Source: DATARH01 sp035570495
GTDB taxonomy: Bacteria > Pseudomonadota > Alphaproteobacteria > ATCC43930 > CGMCC-115725
NCBI GenBank assembly: GCA_035570495.1
Contig: DATMLO010000005.1
Span: 1 to 13,477 of the forward strand
DNA length: 13,477 nucleotides
Reading direction: 5' to 3'
Shown: positions 1-8,124 of the stretch, in pieces
How the letters are laid out: each line of letters starts with the position of its first letter
How positions within the stretch are numbered: the stretch's first letter is position 1
The notes under the pieces: generated by a model
The model's input: the letters and a program-made list of their open reading frames with translations, nothing else
Databases searched by the model: none
Told to the model about the DNA's origin: nothing
Made by a program: the position numbers and the translations under genes

Positions 1-130
1 GGGCGTCTCGGCCGCGGTCCTGTGGCTTGCGCTCGACGCGCTCGGCAAGGAGCCGGCCGCGCTCTATGACGGCTCGTGGTCGGAATGGGGCGCCCGGCCC
101 GACCTGCCGGTCGCGACCGGACCGGCGTAG
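1..130 (+). CDS. sseA: 3-mercaptopyruvate/thiosulfate sulfurtransferase, C-terminal fragment
   Basis: Only the last 42 codons are in the window, read in frame from base 2 to the TAG at 128-130; the start and the rest of the gene lie upstream. The end reads as the tail of the second rhodanese domain of SseA-type sulfurtransferases: a helix (AAVLWLALDALG) that normally follows the catalytic Cys loop, then LYDGSWSEWG and a terminal PDLPVATGPA. The motif YDGSWSEWG is highly typical of 3-mercaptopyruvate and thiosulfate sulfurtransferases, which move a sulfane sulfur to thiol acceptors or cyanide through a cysteine persulfide. The catalytic Cys loop itself is outside the window, so activity cannot be judged. 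The gene converges on the ABC ATPase gene at 210-965, with a palindrome between them. Confidence 0.8.
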   Translation, partial: GVSAAVLWLALDALGKEPAALYDGSWSEWGARPDLPVATGPA

Positions 131-170
131 CGCCCGATCCCGCGACAGTCCGCATTTTTTCAAATCCCCT

Positions 171-200
171 GCCAAATTCCCTGCACTCAGGGAATTGGGC
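171..200. repeat. Hairpin between two convergent genes
   Basis: AATTCCCTG at 175-183 and CAGGGAATT at 188-196 form a perfect 9-bp stem with a CACT loop. After one A/G mismatch (174/197), three more pairs (171-173 with 198-200) extend it. It lies between the stop of the sulfurtransferase gene at 130 and the stop of the ABC ATPase gene at 210, where a two-way terminator is expected. However, neither strand has a run of Ts immediately 3' of the stem: the TTTTTT at 155-160 lies 5' on the plus strand. A classical intrinsic terminator is therefore not proven, and the stem could instead stop RNA decay or be a Rho-dependent end. Confidence 0.5.
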
Positions 201-209
201 CAAGCATCC

Positions 210-965
210 TCAATGCAATATCTGGCTGAGAAACAGCTTGGTGCGCTCGTGCTGCGGATTGGCGAAGAACGGCTCCGGCGCGTTGACCTCGACGATCTGG
301 CCGGCGTCCATGAAAACGATGCGGTTGGCGACCTGGCGGGCGAACGTCATTTCGTGGGTGACGACCAGCATGGTCATGCCGTCATGCGCCAGCGCCACCA
401 TGGTGTCGAGCACCTCCTTGACCATCTCGGGGTCGAGCGCCGAGGTCGGCTCGTCGAACAGCATGAGCTTCGGGCTCATGCACAGCGCGCGCGCGATGGC
501 GACGCGCTGCTGCTGTCCGCCCGAGAGCTGGCTCGGATATTTGTCGGCCTGGTCGGGGATGCGGACGCGCTCGAGATAATAACGGGCGGTGTCCTCCGCC
601 TCCTTCCTTGACGATTTGCGGACCCAAAGCGGCGCCAGGGTCAGATTCTGCAGCACCGTCAAATGCGGGAACAGATTGAACTGCTGAAACACCATGCCGA
701 CCTCGCGGCGGATCGCCTCGATGTTCTTCAAATCCGAGGTGAGCTCGATCCCGGCAACGACGATGCGGCCTTGTTGATGCTCTTCGAGCCGGTTGATGCA
801 GCGGATCATCGTCGACTTGCCCGAGCCCGACGGGCCGCACACGACGACCTTCTGGCCCTTGCGGACTTCGAGGTTGACGTCCTTCAGGACGTGGAAGTCG
901 CCGTACCATTTGTGCACGGCTTGCAGCTCGATCATCGCGCCGGGTGCTGTGGCGTCGCTCATCAT
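210..965 (-). CDS. Polar amino acid ABC transporter, ATP-binding protein (AapP/GlnQ type)
   Basis: A 251-residue ATPase that would power uptake of amino acids through a membrane permease fed by a periplasmic binding protein. All nucleotide-binding motifs are intact: Walker A GPSGSGKST (44-52), Q-loop in VFQQFNLFPH (92-101), signature LSGGQQQR (147-154), Walker B LMLFDEP (167-173), D-loop SALD (175-178) and H-loop His204. The spacing and the phrases QFNLFPHLTVLQN and THEMTFARQVANRIVFMD are typical of the polar amino acid (AapP/GlnQ/HisP) subfamily. The start is at a double ATG (965 and 962) preceded by AAGGGCGG; which ATG is used cannot be told. It lies 47 bp downstream of pyrF on the same strand. 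No permease or binding protein is next to it, so it is an orphan within this window and its substrate is unknown. Confidence 0.93.
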   Translation of the reverse strand: MMSDATAPGAMIELQAVHKWYGDFHVLKDVNLEVRKGQKVVVCGPSGSGKSTMIRCINRLEEHQQGRIVVAGIELTSDLKNIEAIRREVGMVFQQFNLFPHLTVLQNLTLAPLWVRKSSRKEAEDTARYYLERVRIPDQADKYPSQLSGGQQQRVAIARALCMSPKLMLFDEPTSALDPEMVKEVLDTMVALAHDGMTMLVVTHEMTFARQVANRIVFMDAGQIVEVNAPEPFFANPQHERTKLFLSQILH

Positions 966-1012
966 TCACCGCCCTTCACCACAATGGATGATAGAGCAAA
1001 ACCCGGGCCGCT

Positions 1013-1750
1013 TCAGGCGGCGCTTTTCATATCGGCGATAATGCGCCGCGCTGCTTCGGCGGGATCGTCGGCCTGGACGATCGGCCGGCCGACGACGAGG
1101 TAATCGGCGCCGTTGGCAATCGCCTGAGCCGGCGTCCCCGAGCGCTTGTGGTCGTCGAGCGCGGCGCCGGCCAGGCGCACGCCCGGCGTCACGACGAGCA
1201 GTCGTTCCGCCTGAATGCGCTCGCGGATCGCGTCGGGATTGTCCTGCGGGCTGGCGATGATGCCGTCAATGCCGTGATCGAATGCAAACTTGGCGCGGTC
1301 GGCGAGCATGTCTGCGACCGTGCCGGTGTGCCCTAGCTCGCGCAGGCCGCGCTCATTGAGGCTGGTCAACACTGCGACGACGAGCAGCTTCAATTTCGAG
1401 GAACCGCGACCCTCGACCGCGGCGCGGATGATGTCGGCATCGCCATGCAGCGTCACAAAGCTGATCCCACGCTCGGCGACCTTCTCGATGCCGCGCCGCA
1501 CCGTCTCGCCGATATCGAACATCTTGGCGTCGAGAAAGACATTGCAGCCGGATTCCAACACCTCGTCGAGAAACGCCTCGAAACCCGGCGCGAAAATCAG
1601 CCAGAGGCCGACTTTGTAAAATGTCACGACACCGTCGAGCTTCGCTTTCATGGCGCGCGCCGCATCGACACTCGGCAGATCGAGCGCAACGATCAGCCGG
1701 TCTTCCATGCGCGCGGGTACAGTCCGGGCGAGCCGGGTCTCTGCTGGCAT
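1013..1750 (-). CDS. pyrF: Orotidine 5'-phosphate decarboxylase
   Basis: Catalyses the last step of de novo UMP synthesis, decarboxylating OMP in the cytoplasm. From the ATG at 1750 it is 245 residues, a normal length. Family marks in order: LIVALDLPS (19-27), the catalytic D-x-K-x-x-D set at Asp74, Lys76 and Asp79 (FLDAKMFDIGETV), LHGDAD (101-106), GIDGIIASPQD (160-170), VTPGVR (187-192) and phosphate-binding GADYLVVGRP (214-223). I prefer the ATG at 1750 because AAGGA lies 9 nt before it. A TTG six bases further upstream would be only 3 nt from that site. The internal Met15 (MEDRLIVALD) gives the more usual family N terminus, but I see no ribosome binding site for it. The gene diverges from the Rid-family gene at 1875. 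Confidence 0.94.
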   Translation of the reverse strand: MPAETRLARTVPARMEDRLIVALDLPSVDAARAMKAKLDGVVTFYKVGLWLIFAPGFEAFLDEVLESGCNVFLDAKMFDIGETVRRGIEKVAERGISFVTLHGDADIIRAAVEGRGSSKLKLLVVAVLTSLNERGLRELGHTGTVADMLADRAKFAFDHGIDGIIASPQDNPDAIRERIQAERLLVVTPGVRLAGAALDDHKRSGTPAQAIANGADYLVVGRPIVQADDPAEAARRIIADMKSAA

Positions 1751-1759
1751 CGGCAATTT

Positions 1760-1764
1760 TCCTT
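1760..1764 (-). promoter_or_regulatory. Ribosome binding site of pyrF
   Basis: On the minus strand this reads AAGGA and sits 9 nt upstream of the ATG at 1750. It is the reason for choosing that ATG over the TTG at 1756, which would lie only 3 nt away, and over the internal ATG at 1708, which has no purine-rich stretch before it. Confidence 0.5.
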
Positions 1765-1874
1765 CGGTGCGTGCTGAGCCGGCAACTTCGCGGCTGCTAC
1801 CGCTCGCGTCAAGCGACCTTGGAGATGGGCTGCCAGCAAGGCAGGATGCGGGGACGCGTCACCGGGGATGGCTC

Positions 1875-2270
1875 ATGCCCAAGCAACAGATTCGCTCCGA
1901 CAAGCTCCGCCAGCCGAGCGGCGTGTTCTCGCACGCCACGATGATCGAGGCCAAAGGCCGGCTCGTGTTTATCTCGGGCATGGTCGCGCGGCGCGCCGAC
2001 GGCTCGATCGCCGGCATCGGCGACATCGAGGCGCAGACCCGGCAGGTCTGCGAAAACCTCAAGGCCGCGGCCGAGGCCGCCGGCGGGACGATGGACGATA
2101 TCTGCCGGGTCGACGTCTACATCCGCAACATGGAGCAGTTCGACGCGATCCATAAGGTACGCCGCGAATATTTTCGCGAACCGTTGCCGGCTTCGACGAT
2201 GGTTGAAGTGGTCAAGATGACCCATCCCGACTACCTGATCGAGATCAGCGCGATCGCGGTCATCCCCTAG
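1875..2270 (+). CDS. Rid-family (YjgF/YER057c/UK114) protein without the catalytic Arg
   Basis: A 131-residue cytoplasmic protein that fits the trimeric Rid fold over its full length. The ATG at 1875 has GGGGA 6 nt before it; the frame stays open further upstream but gives no family-like sequence. Recognisable parts are FSHATMIEAKGRLVFISGMVARRADGS (18-44, the usual substrate-loop strand), EAQTRQVCENLKAAAEAAG (52-70), DICRVDVYIRNM (75-86) and PASTMVEV (105-112), ending in IEISAIAVI. In archetypal RidA (E. coli Arg105) the last segment reads PAR-x-x-V and the Arg binds the carboxylate of 2-iminobutanoate; here the aligned residue is Ser107. The Glu matching E. coli Glu120 is kept (Glu123). It is thus a Rid-superfamily member unlikely to be a standard 2-imino acid deaminase. 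It opens the plus-strand block, 73 bp before coxG, and may act on the product of the Mo enzyme (inference). Confidence 0.85.
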   Translation: MPKQQIRSDKLRQPSGVFSHATMIEAKGRLVFISGMVARRADGSIAGIGDIEAQTRQVCENLKAAAEAAGGTMDDICRVDVYIRNMEQFDAIHKVRREYFREPLPASTMVEVVKMTHPDYLIEISAIAVIP

Positions 2271-2330
2271 GCGGTTTCGGCCAATCCGTTGCAATTGCCG
2301 CCGACGCGGCCCACACTTCAGGCGCCAAAC

Positions 2331-2337
2331 AAAGGGA
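2331..2337 (+). promoter_or_regulatory. Ribosome binding site of coxG
   Basis: AAAGGGA lies 6 nt before the ATG at 2344. Two TTG codons in frame at 2338 and 2341 fall inside this spacer and are too close to the site to serve as starts. Confidence 0.55.
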
Positions 2338-2343
2338 TTGTTG

Positions 2344-2808
2344 ATGGAAATGCATGGCGAGTTTCGCATCCCCGCATCACGCCAACAGGTGTGGGAGAAG
2401 CTCAATGACCCCGAGATTCTGAAGGCCTGTATCCCCGGGTGCGAAGCCGTCGAAAAGATTTCGGATACGGAAATGACCGCCAAGGTCGTCGCTCGGGTCG
2501 GCCCGGTAAAAGCAAGTTTTTCGGGGAAGGTGACCTTAACCGATCTCGATCCGCCCGCCGGTTATACGATCACCGGCGAGGGCACCGGTGGCGTCGCGGG
2601 TTTTGCCAAGGGTAGCGCGAAGGTCTCGCTTGACGATGCAGGCGCCGAGACCGTGTTGCGCTACGGCGTACAGGCGCAGGTTGGCGGCAAGCTGGCTCAG
2701 ATCGGCTCGCGCCTGATCGATGCCACCGCGCGCAAATACGCCGATGATTTCTTTAGTCGCTTCCTGGGCGTCATGAGCCCGGCGCCGAGCGACACCGCAG
2801 CGTCATAA
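2344..2808 (+). CDS. coxG: CoxG family SRPBCC protein (CO dehydrogenase subunit G-like)
   Basis: A 154-residue protein of the CoxG group (COG3427) within the START/SRPBCC fold, a helix-grip barrel that encloses hydrophobic ligands. The opening MEMHGEFRIPASRQQVWEKLNDPEIL followed by ACIPGCEAVEK is diagnostic of CoxG, and the ending DATARKYADDFFSRF is also typical. In known systems CoxG helps the molybdenum hydroxylase meet the membrane and its quinone acceptor. The Oligotropha protein has a longer C-terminal part; here the chain stops about 15 residues after the barrel's last helix, with no hydrophobic segment. Any membrane contact would have to come from the barrel itself. It sits directly upstream of coxS and likely belongs to the same operon. 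Confidence 0.9.
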   Translation: MEMHGEFRIPASRQQVWEKLNDPEILKACIPGCEAVEKISDTEMTAKVVARVGPVKASFSGKVTLTDLDPPAGYTITGEGTGGVAGFAKGSAKVSLDDAGAETVLRYGVQAQVGGKLAQIGSRLIDATARKYADDFFSRFLGVMSPAPSDTAAS

Positions 2809-2810
2809 CC

Positions 2811-2834
2811 TACTGTATATAACGCATTTTGTGA
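2811..2834 (+). promoter_or_regulatory. AT-rich, promoter-like patch before coxS
   Basis: Within very GC-rich DNA the stretch after the coxG stop is strikingly AT-rich and contains TATAAC (2818-2823), a good -10 look-alike. No acceptable -35 box lies 16-18 nt upstream. It could mark a separate start for coxSLM transcription, but the assignment rests on base composition and one hexamer only. Confidence 0.2.
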
Positions 2835-2839
2835 CGTTT

Positions 2840-2862
2840 CAGGCGCCTTGACCCGGCGCCTG
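2840..2862 (+). repeat. Hairpin in the coxG-coxS gap
   Basis: CAGGCGCC at 2840-2847 pairs with GGCGCCTG at 2855-2862: an 8-bp, almost all-GC stem with a 7-nt loop. A smaller alternative stem CTGC/GCAG uses its 3' arm with the bases that follow. There is no T-run, so it is not a classical terminator. It could weaken read-through from coxG, protect the coxSLM transcript, or fold in a 5' leader if transcription starts in the AT-rich patch just upstream. Confidence 0.4.
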
Positions 2863-2920
2863 CGGCGCAGGAAACTCGCGCCACGAACGGTCGTCCCCGA
2901 CCCCTACATGGGAGGTATCA

Positions 2921-3409
2921 ATGCAGAAGACGGTGAGCCTCACCGTAAACGGCAAGCCGGTTTCGGCGACGGTCGAGGGCCGCACACTCCTGGTGCAGCT
3001 TCTGCGAGAGACTCTGGGACTGACCGGCACCCATGTCGGGTGCGACACCAGCCAATGCGGCGCCTGCGTCGTCCATGTCGACGGCGAGGCGGTGAAGTCC
3101 TGCACCTTGCTCGCGGTTCAGGCCGAGGGGCGCGCCGTCAAGACCATCGAGGACGTCGCCGACGGCGATACGCTTCACCCGATGCAGGAAGCCTTCCGCG
3201 ACAATCACGCGCTGCAATGCGGCTTCTGCACGCCGGGTATGATCATGAGCGCGCTAGACTTGGTGAAGAACAACCCCGACCCGAGCGACCGGGAAATCCG
3301 CGAGTATCTCGAAGGCAATCTCTGTCGCTGCACCGGCTATCACAACATCGTGCTGGCGATCAAAGCCGGAGCGGCCGCCATGAGAGGCACCAAGCAGGCG
3401 GCGGAGTAG
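2921..3409 (+). CDS. coxS: Molybdenum hydroxylase small subunit, two [2Fe-2S] clusters (CoxS-like)
   Basis: A 162-residue iron-sulfur subunit that carries electrons from the molybdenum site in CoxL to FAD in CoxM. The N-terminal plant-ferredoxin-type cluster is held by Cys41, Cys46, Cys49 and Cys61 (HVGCDTSQCGACVVHVDG). The C-terminal four-helix domain holds the cluster near Mo with Cys100 and Cys103 (QCGFCTPGM) and Cys135 and Cys137 (EGNLCRCTGY). All eight ligands are present and the length is usual for the family. The start ATG has a strong GGGAGGT a few bases upstream. There is no signal peptide, so the enzyme is cytoplasmic. It is 5 bp from coxL, so the two are surely co-transcribed. Confidence 0.96.
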   Translation: MQKTVSLTVNGKPVSATVEGRTLLVQLLRETLGLTGTHVGCDTSQCGACVVHVDGEAVKSCTLLAVQAEGRAVKTIEDVADGDTLHPMQEAFRDNHALQCGFCTPGMIMSALDLVKNNPDPSDREIREYLEGNLCRCTGYHNIVLAIKAGAAAMRGTKQAAE

Positions 3410-3414
3410 CCGCC

Positions 3415-5787
<2,373 letters not shown>

Positions 5788-5798
5788 GGAGAGCAGCG

Positions 5799-6590
5799 AT
5801 GTACGAATTCACCTATCACAAGGCAGCGAGCCTCGAAGACGCGGCGAAGCAACTCGGCAACGAGGATGCCAAGCTGGTTGCCGGCGGGATGACTCTGATC
5901 CCGACCTTGAAGCAGCGCCTGGCGAAACCGTCGGACCTTGTCGATCTCGGGAGCATCCCGAGCCTCAAGGGCATCAAGGAAGAAGCTGGCGGCGTCACGA
6001 TCGGTGCGATGACCCGTCACGTCGAGGTATTGCGCTCGGATATCGTGAAGCGCGTGATCCCGGCCCTATCGAACCTCGCCGGGCTGATCGGCGACCCGGC
6101 GGTGCGCAATCGCGGCACGATCGGCGGCTCGATCTCGAATAATGACCCCGCGGCGGATTATCCCTCAGCCGTCGTCGCGCTCGGCGCGACCGTGGTGACC
6201 ACCAAGCGCGAGATCGCCGGCGACGATTTCTTCACCGGCCTGTTCGAGACCGCGCTCGGCCAGGACGAGATCGTCACCGCCGTCAAATTTCCAAAGCCGC
6301 AGGCGGCTGCCTATCAGAAGTTCAAGAATCCCGCGTCGCGCTACGCGATTGTCGGCGTGTTCGTGGCGCGAACCGGATCGGGCGTACGCGTCGCGGTGAC
6401 CGGCGCCGGCCCATGCGTCTTCCGCGTGCCGGAGATGGAGGCGGCGCTGGCGAAGTCGTTCTCAGCCGACGCGATCAAGGATATCGCGATCCCCGACGAC
6501 GGACTGAATGCGGACATTCACGCGAGCGCCGAATACCGGGCGCATCTGGTCAATGTCATGGCGCGCCGCGCGGTCGCCGCTTGCGCGTAA
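5799..6590 (+). CDS. coxM: Molybdenum hydroxylase FAD-binding medium subunit (CoxM-like)
   Basis: A 263-residue flavoprotein that takes electrons from the CoxS clusters and passes them to the final acceptor. Two FAD-binding signatures are clear: AGGMTLIP (28-35; usual form AGGHSLLP) and TIGGSISNNDPAADYPSA (107-124). The C-terminal CO dehydrogenase flavoprotein domain covers about residues 165-263. Length is slightly below the roughly 280-290 usual for CoxM, with no visible break. The ATG at 5799 follows coxL by 11 bp, with GGGAGA 5-6 nt upstream. The order S-L-M is the one seen in form II clusters, whereas form I clusters are M-S-L, in agreement with the CoxL active-site motif. Confidence 0.94.
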   Translation: MYEFTYHKAASLEDAAKQLGNEDAKLVAGGMTLIPTLKQRLAKPSDLVDLGSIPSLKGIKEEAGGVTIGAMTRHVEVLRSDIVKRVIPALSNLAGLIGDPAVRNRGTIGGSISNNDPAADYPSAVVALGATVVTTKREIAGDDFFTGLFETALGQDEIVTAVKFPKPQAAAYQKFKNPASRYAIVGVFVARTGSGVRVAVTGAGPCVFRVPEMEAALAKSFSADAIKDIAIPDDGLNADIHASAEYRAHLVNVMARRAVAACA

Positions 6591-6635
6591 AGGGAACTCT
6601 CCGCTAACTGCGCGCGTAAAACATTCGCCGTCATT

Positions 6636-6642
6636 AGGGAGA
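6636..6642 (+). promoter_or_regulatory. Ribosome binding site of the CHRD protein gene
   Basis: AGGGAGA ends 6 nt before the GTG at 6649. Starting there gives a clean signal peptide. An ATG at 6644, within this spacer, is in another frame. Confidence 0.55.
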
Positions 6643-6648
6643 AATGTC

Positions 6649-7065
6649 GTGCGCAACTCCAAGATTATCCTCGGGGCAGGTTTGGCGCTGTCGCTGCTCT
6701 GCGGCGTGGCCTGGGCCGATACCGTCAAGTTCACCGCCGATCTTGAGCCCGACAAACAAGGCGGAGCGGGAAAAGGCACCGGTACGTTCACAATCGACAC
6801 CGCCAGCAAGACGCTGACCGGGACAATCGAGTACTCCGGCGTGGCGACGCCGGAGATGGCCGCGTTCTTGTCGCCGCCGGAAAAGCAGGGCGGCAATCCC
6901 GGAACGCTGCCGATCCCGCTTCCGGCGAACGCCGCGAGCCCGATCAGCGTGAAGATGCAGGTGCCCCCGGCAGCCATCGACGGGTTGAAGGGCGGCGAGT
7001 GGATGCTGCTGATCGGCACAAAGCAGGCGCCGTCAATCGGCGGCGAGGTCAAGCCGGCGCAGTAA
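6649..7065 (+). CDS. Secreted CHRD-domain protein
   Basis: A 138-residue protein with a GTG start. Residues 1-23 form a standard Sec signal peptide: a basic start (MRNSK), a hydrophobic core (IILGAGLALSLLCGV) and an AWA|D cleavage site after residue 23. The mature part fits the CHRD domain: FTADLEP, GTGTFTIDTASKTLTGTIEYSG and a C-terminal LLIGTKQAPSIGGEV. CHRD domains occur in chordin and in many small bacterial exported proteins of unknown function. There are no Cys residues in the mature part and no heme or metal motif. It lies 58 bp after coxM on the same strand and is followed by a strong hairpin, so it looks like the last gene of the coxSLM transcript. A periplasmic protein in a cytoplasmic enzyme operon is unexpected. 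Confidence 0.85.
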   Translation: MRNSKIILGAGLALSLLCGVAWADTVKFTADLEPDKQGGAGKGTGTFTIDTASKTLTGTIEYSGVATPEMAAFLSPPEKQGGNPGTLPIPLPANAASPISVKMQVPPAAIDGLKGGEWMLLIGTKQAPSIGGEVKPAQ

Positions 7066-7075
7066 CCGCATCCGC

Positions 7076-7109
7076 GAAGCGGCATGCGCTGAGGTAGCGC
7101 AGCCGCTTC
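7076..7109 (+). terminator. Strong hairpin after the CHRD gene, likely terminator or RNA-processing stem
   Basis: GAAGCGGC (7076-7083) pairs with GCCGCTTC (7102-7109). Inside it TGCGCT (7085-7090) pairs with AGCGCA (7096-7101), leaving one bulged A (7084) and a GAGGT loop: 14 bp in all. It starts 10 bp after the CHRD stop codon. Only a short ATTT follows a few bases later, so it is not a textbook intrinsic terminator, but the place and stability suggest a transcript 3' end or attenuation between coxM/CHRD and coxD. Confidence 0.55.
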
Positions 7110-7122
7110 CGGTGCACTAATT

Positions 7123-7184
7123 TGTCCGGCGACGCCCAATCCCTCTCCCACGAGTGGGAGAGGGATTTTGCTGCGAACCGGACA
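7123..7184. repeat. Long imperfect palindrome with a CCCTCTCCC/GGGAGAGGG core
   Basis: The core stem is perfect: 7138-7150 (AATCCCTCTCCCA) pairs with 7155-7167 around a CGAG loop. Outside it, TGTCCGG (7123-7129) pairs with CCGGACA (7178-7184), and the bases between are partly matched, so the whole 62 bp can fold as one long hairpin. TTTT at 7166-7169 (two of these bases lie in the stem) follows the core, so it could also end transcripts. Palindromes with this core are, from general knowledge, common between genes in Hyphomicrobiales and thought to be dispersed repeats. It ends 4 bp before the coxD start. Confidence 0.7.
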
Positions 7185-7188
7185 CTGA

Positions 7189-8124
7189 ATGCCCAAGTCG
7201 AACACCTCTGCCCTGCCCGTCTCGGTCGATGCGACGCTCGCGATGCTCGGCAGCGCCGATTACGTCGCCGATCGCAGCCTTGCGACCGCAGTGCACCTCT
7301 CGCTACATCTCAAGCGGCCGCTGTTTCTCGAAGGCGAGGCCGGGGTCGGCAAGACCGAGATCGCCAAGGTGCTGGCGACCGCACTCGGCCGCAAGCTGAT
7401 CCGGCTGCAGTGCTATGAGGGGCTCGATGTCGCGTCGGCGGTCTACGAATGGGACTACGCGCGGCAGATGATCGAAATCCGCCTCGCAGAGGCGGGCGAC
7501 CAGGGCCGCGGCGAGATCGAGGAAACGATCTTCTCCGACCGCTTCCTGATCAAGCGGCCGCTGCTGCAGGCGCTGGAACCGGGAATCGAAGGAGCTCCGG
7601 TGCTGCTGATCGACGAGCTCGACCGCACGGATGAGCCATTCGAGGCTTACCTGCTCGAATTGCTGTCGGACTTCCAGGTCACGATCCCCGAAATCGGCAC
7701 GATCAAGGCGGAGCACCCGCCGATCGTCGTCATCACCTCGAACCGCACGCGCGAAATCCACGACGCGTTGAAGCGGCGCTGCTTCTACTACTGGGTCGAC
7801 TACCCCAATGCCGAACGGGAGCTCAAAATCCTCGCCAAAAAGGCGCCAGGTGCAGCTTCTGAGCTGTCGCAAGCCGTCGTCGGTTTTGTCCAGAAGCTGC
7901 GCAAGATGGATCTGTTCAAGCTGCCGGGCATCGCCGAGACGATCGACTGGACAGAGGCGCTGATGCAGCTCGACGTTCTTGAGCTGACGCCGAATGCGAT
8001 CAACGACACGCTCGGCGTGCTGTTGAAGTACCAGGACGACATCGCGCGCATCCAGGGCAGCGAAGCGGCGCGGTTGCTCGACCAGGTGAAGAGCGAGCTG
8101 TCGGCCGCGGCGCGTGGCGAATGA
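7189..8124 (+). CDS. coxD: MoxR-type AAA+ ATPase, CO dehydrogenase maturation factor (CoxD-like)
   Basis: A 311-residue AAA+ ATPase that in the Oligotropha cox system acts on apo-CO dehydrogenase during assembly of the active site, in the cytoplasm or at the membrane. Walker A is GEAGVGKT (49-56), Walker B VLLIDELD (138-145), sensor 1 is Asn185 in ITSN, and the arginine-finger region is LKRRC (194-198). The N terminus SVDATLAMLGSADYVADR is typical of CoxD, supporting the ATG at 7189 even though no Shine-Dalgarno sequence is seen before it; the end of the long palindrome occupies that place. It overlaps coxE by 4 bp (ATGA), the standard MoxR/VWA pairing. It should work as a ring ATPase with CoxE as partner. 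Confidence 0.94.
   Translation: MPKSNTSALPVSVDATLAMLGSADYVADRSLATAVHLSLHLKRPLFLEGEAGVGKTEIAKVLATALGRKLIRLQCYEGLDVASAVYEWDYARQMIEIRLAEAGDQGRGEIEETIFSDRFLIKRPLLQALEPGIEGAPVLLIDELDRTDEPFEAYLLELLSDFQVTIPEIGTIKAEHPPIVVITSNRTREIHDALKRRCFYYWVDYPNAERELKILAKKAPGAASELSQAVVGFVQKLRKMDLFKLPGIAETIDWTEALMQLDVLELTPNAINDTLGVLLKYQDDIARIQGSEAARLLDQVKSELSAAARGE

Noticed and set aside
1650..1874. Upstream extension of the Rid-family reading frame
   Set aside because: It would overlap the start of pyrF on the other strand and adds 75 residues with no similarity to Rid proteins. The ATG at 1875 gives the normal length.
1751..1874. Divergent gap between pyrF and the Rid-family gene as a regulatory region
   Set aside because: Promoters for both genes are expected here from the layout, but I could not pick convincing -35/-10 boxes or an operator. 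The only stem (CTGCC/GGCAG at 1830-1844) is weak.
2289..2317. Possible promoter TTGCAA - 17 nt - CACACT before coxG
   Set aside because: The -10 hexamer matches the consensus at only three positions, and such matches are expected by chance. A promoter here is possible but not supported.
2317..2847. The same 10-mer TTCAGGCGCC before coxG (2317-2326) and before coxS (2838-2847)
   Set aside because: It could be a shared operator, but the two copies lie at different distances from the genes, and a 10-mer of such composition can recur by chance.
2848..3414. Upstream extension of the coxL reading frame
   Set aside because: It overlaps the whole of coxS in another frame and reads as Arg-rich nonsense. 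The ATG at 3415 gives a family-typical N terminus.
6508..6648. Upstream extension of the CHRD reading frame
   Set aside because: It overlaps the end of coxM and would bury the signal peptide. The GTG at 6649 with AGGGAGA before it is better.
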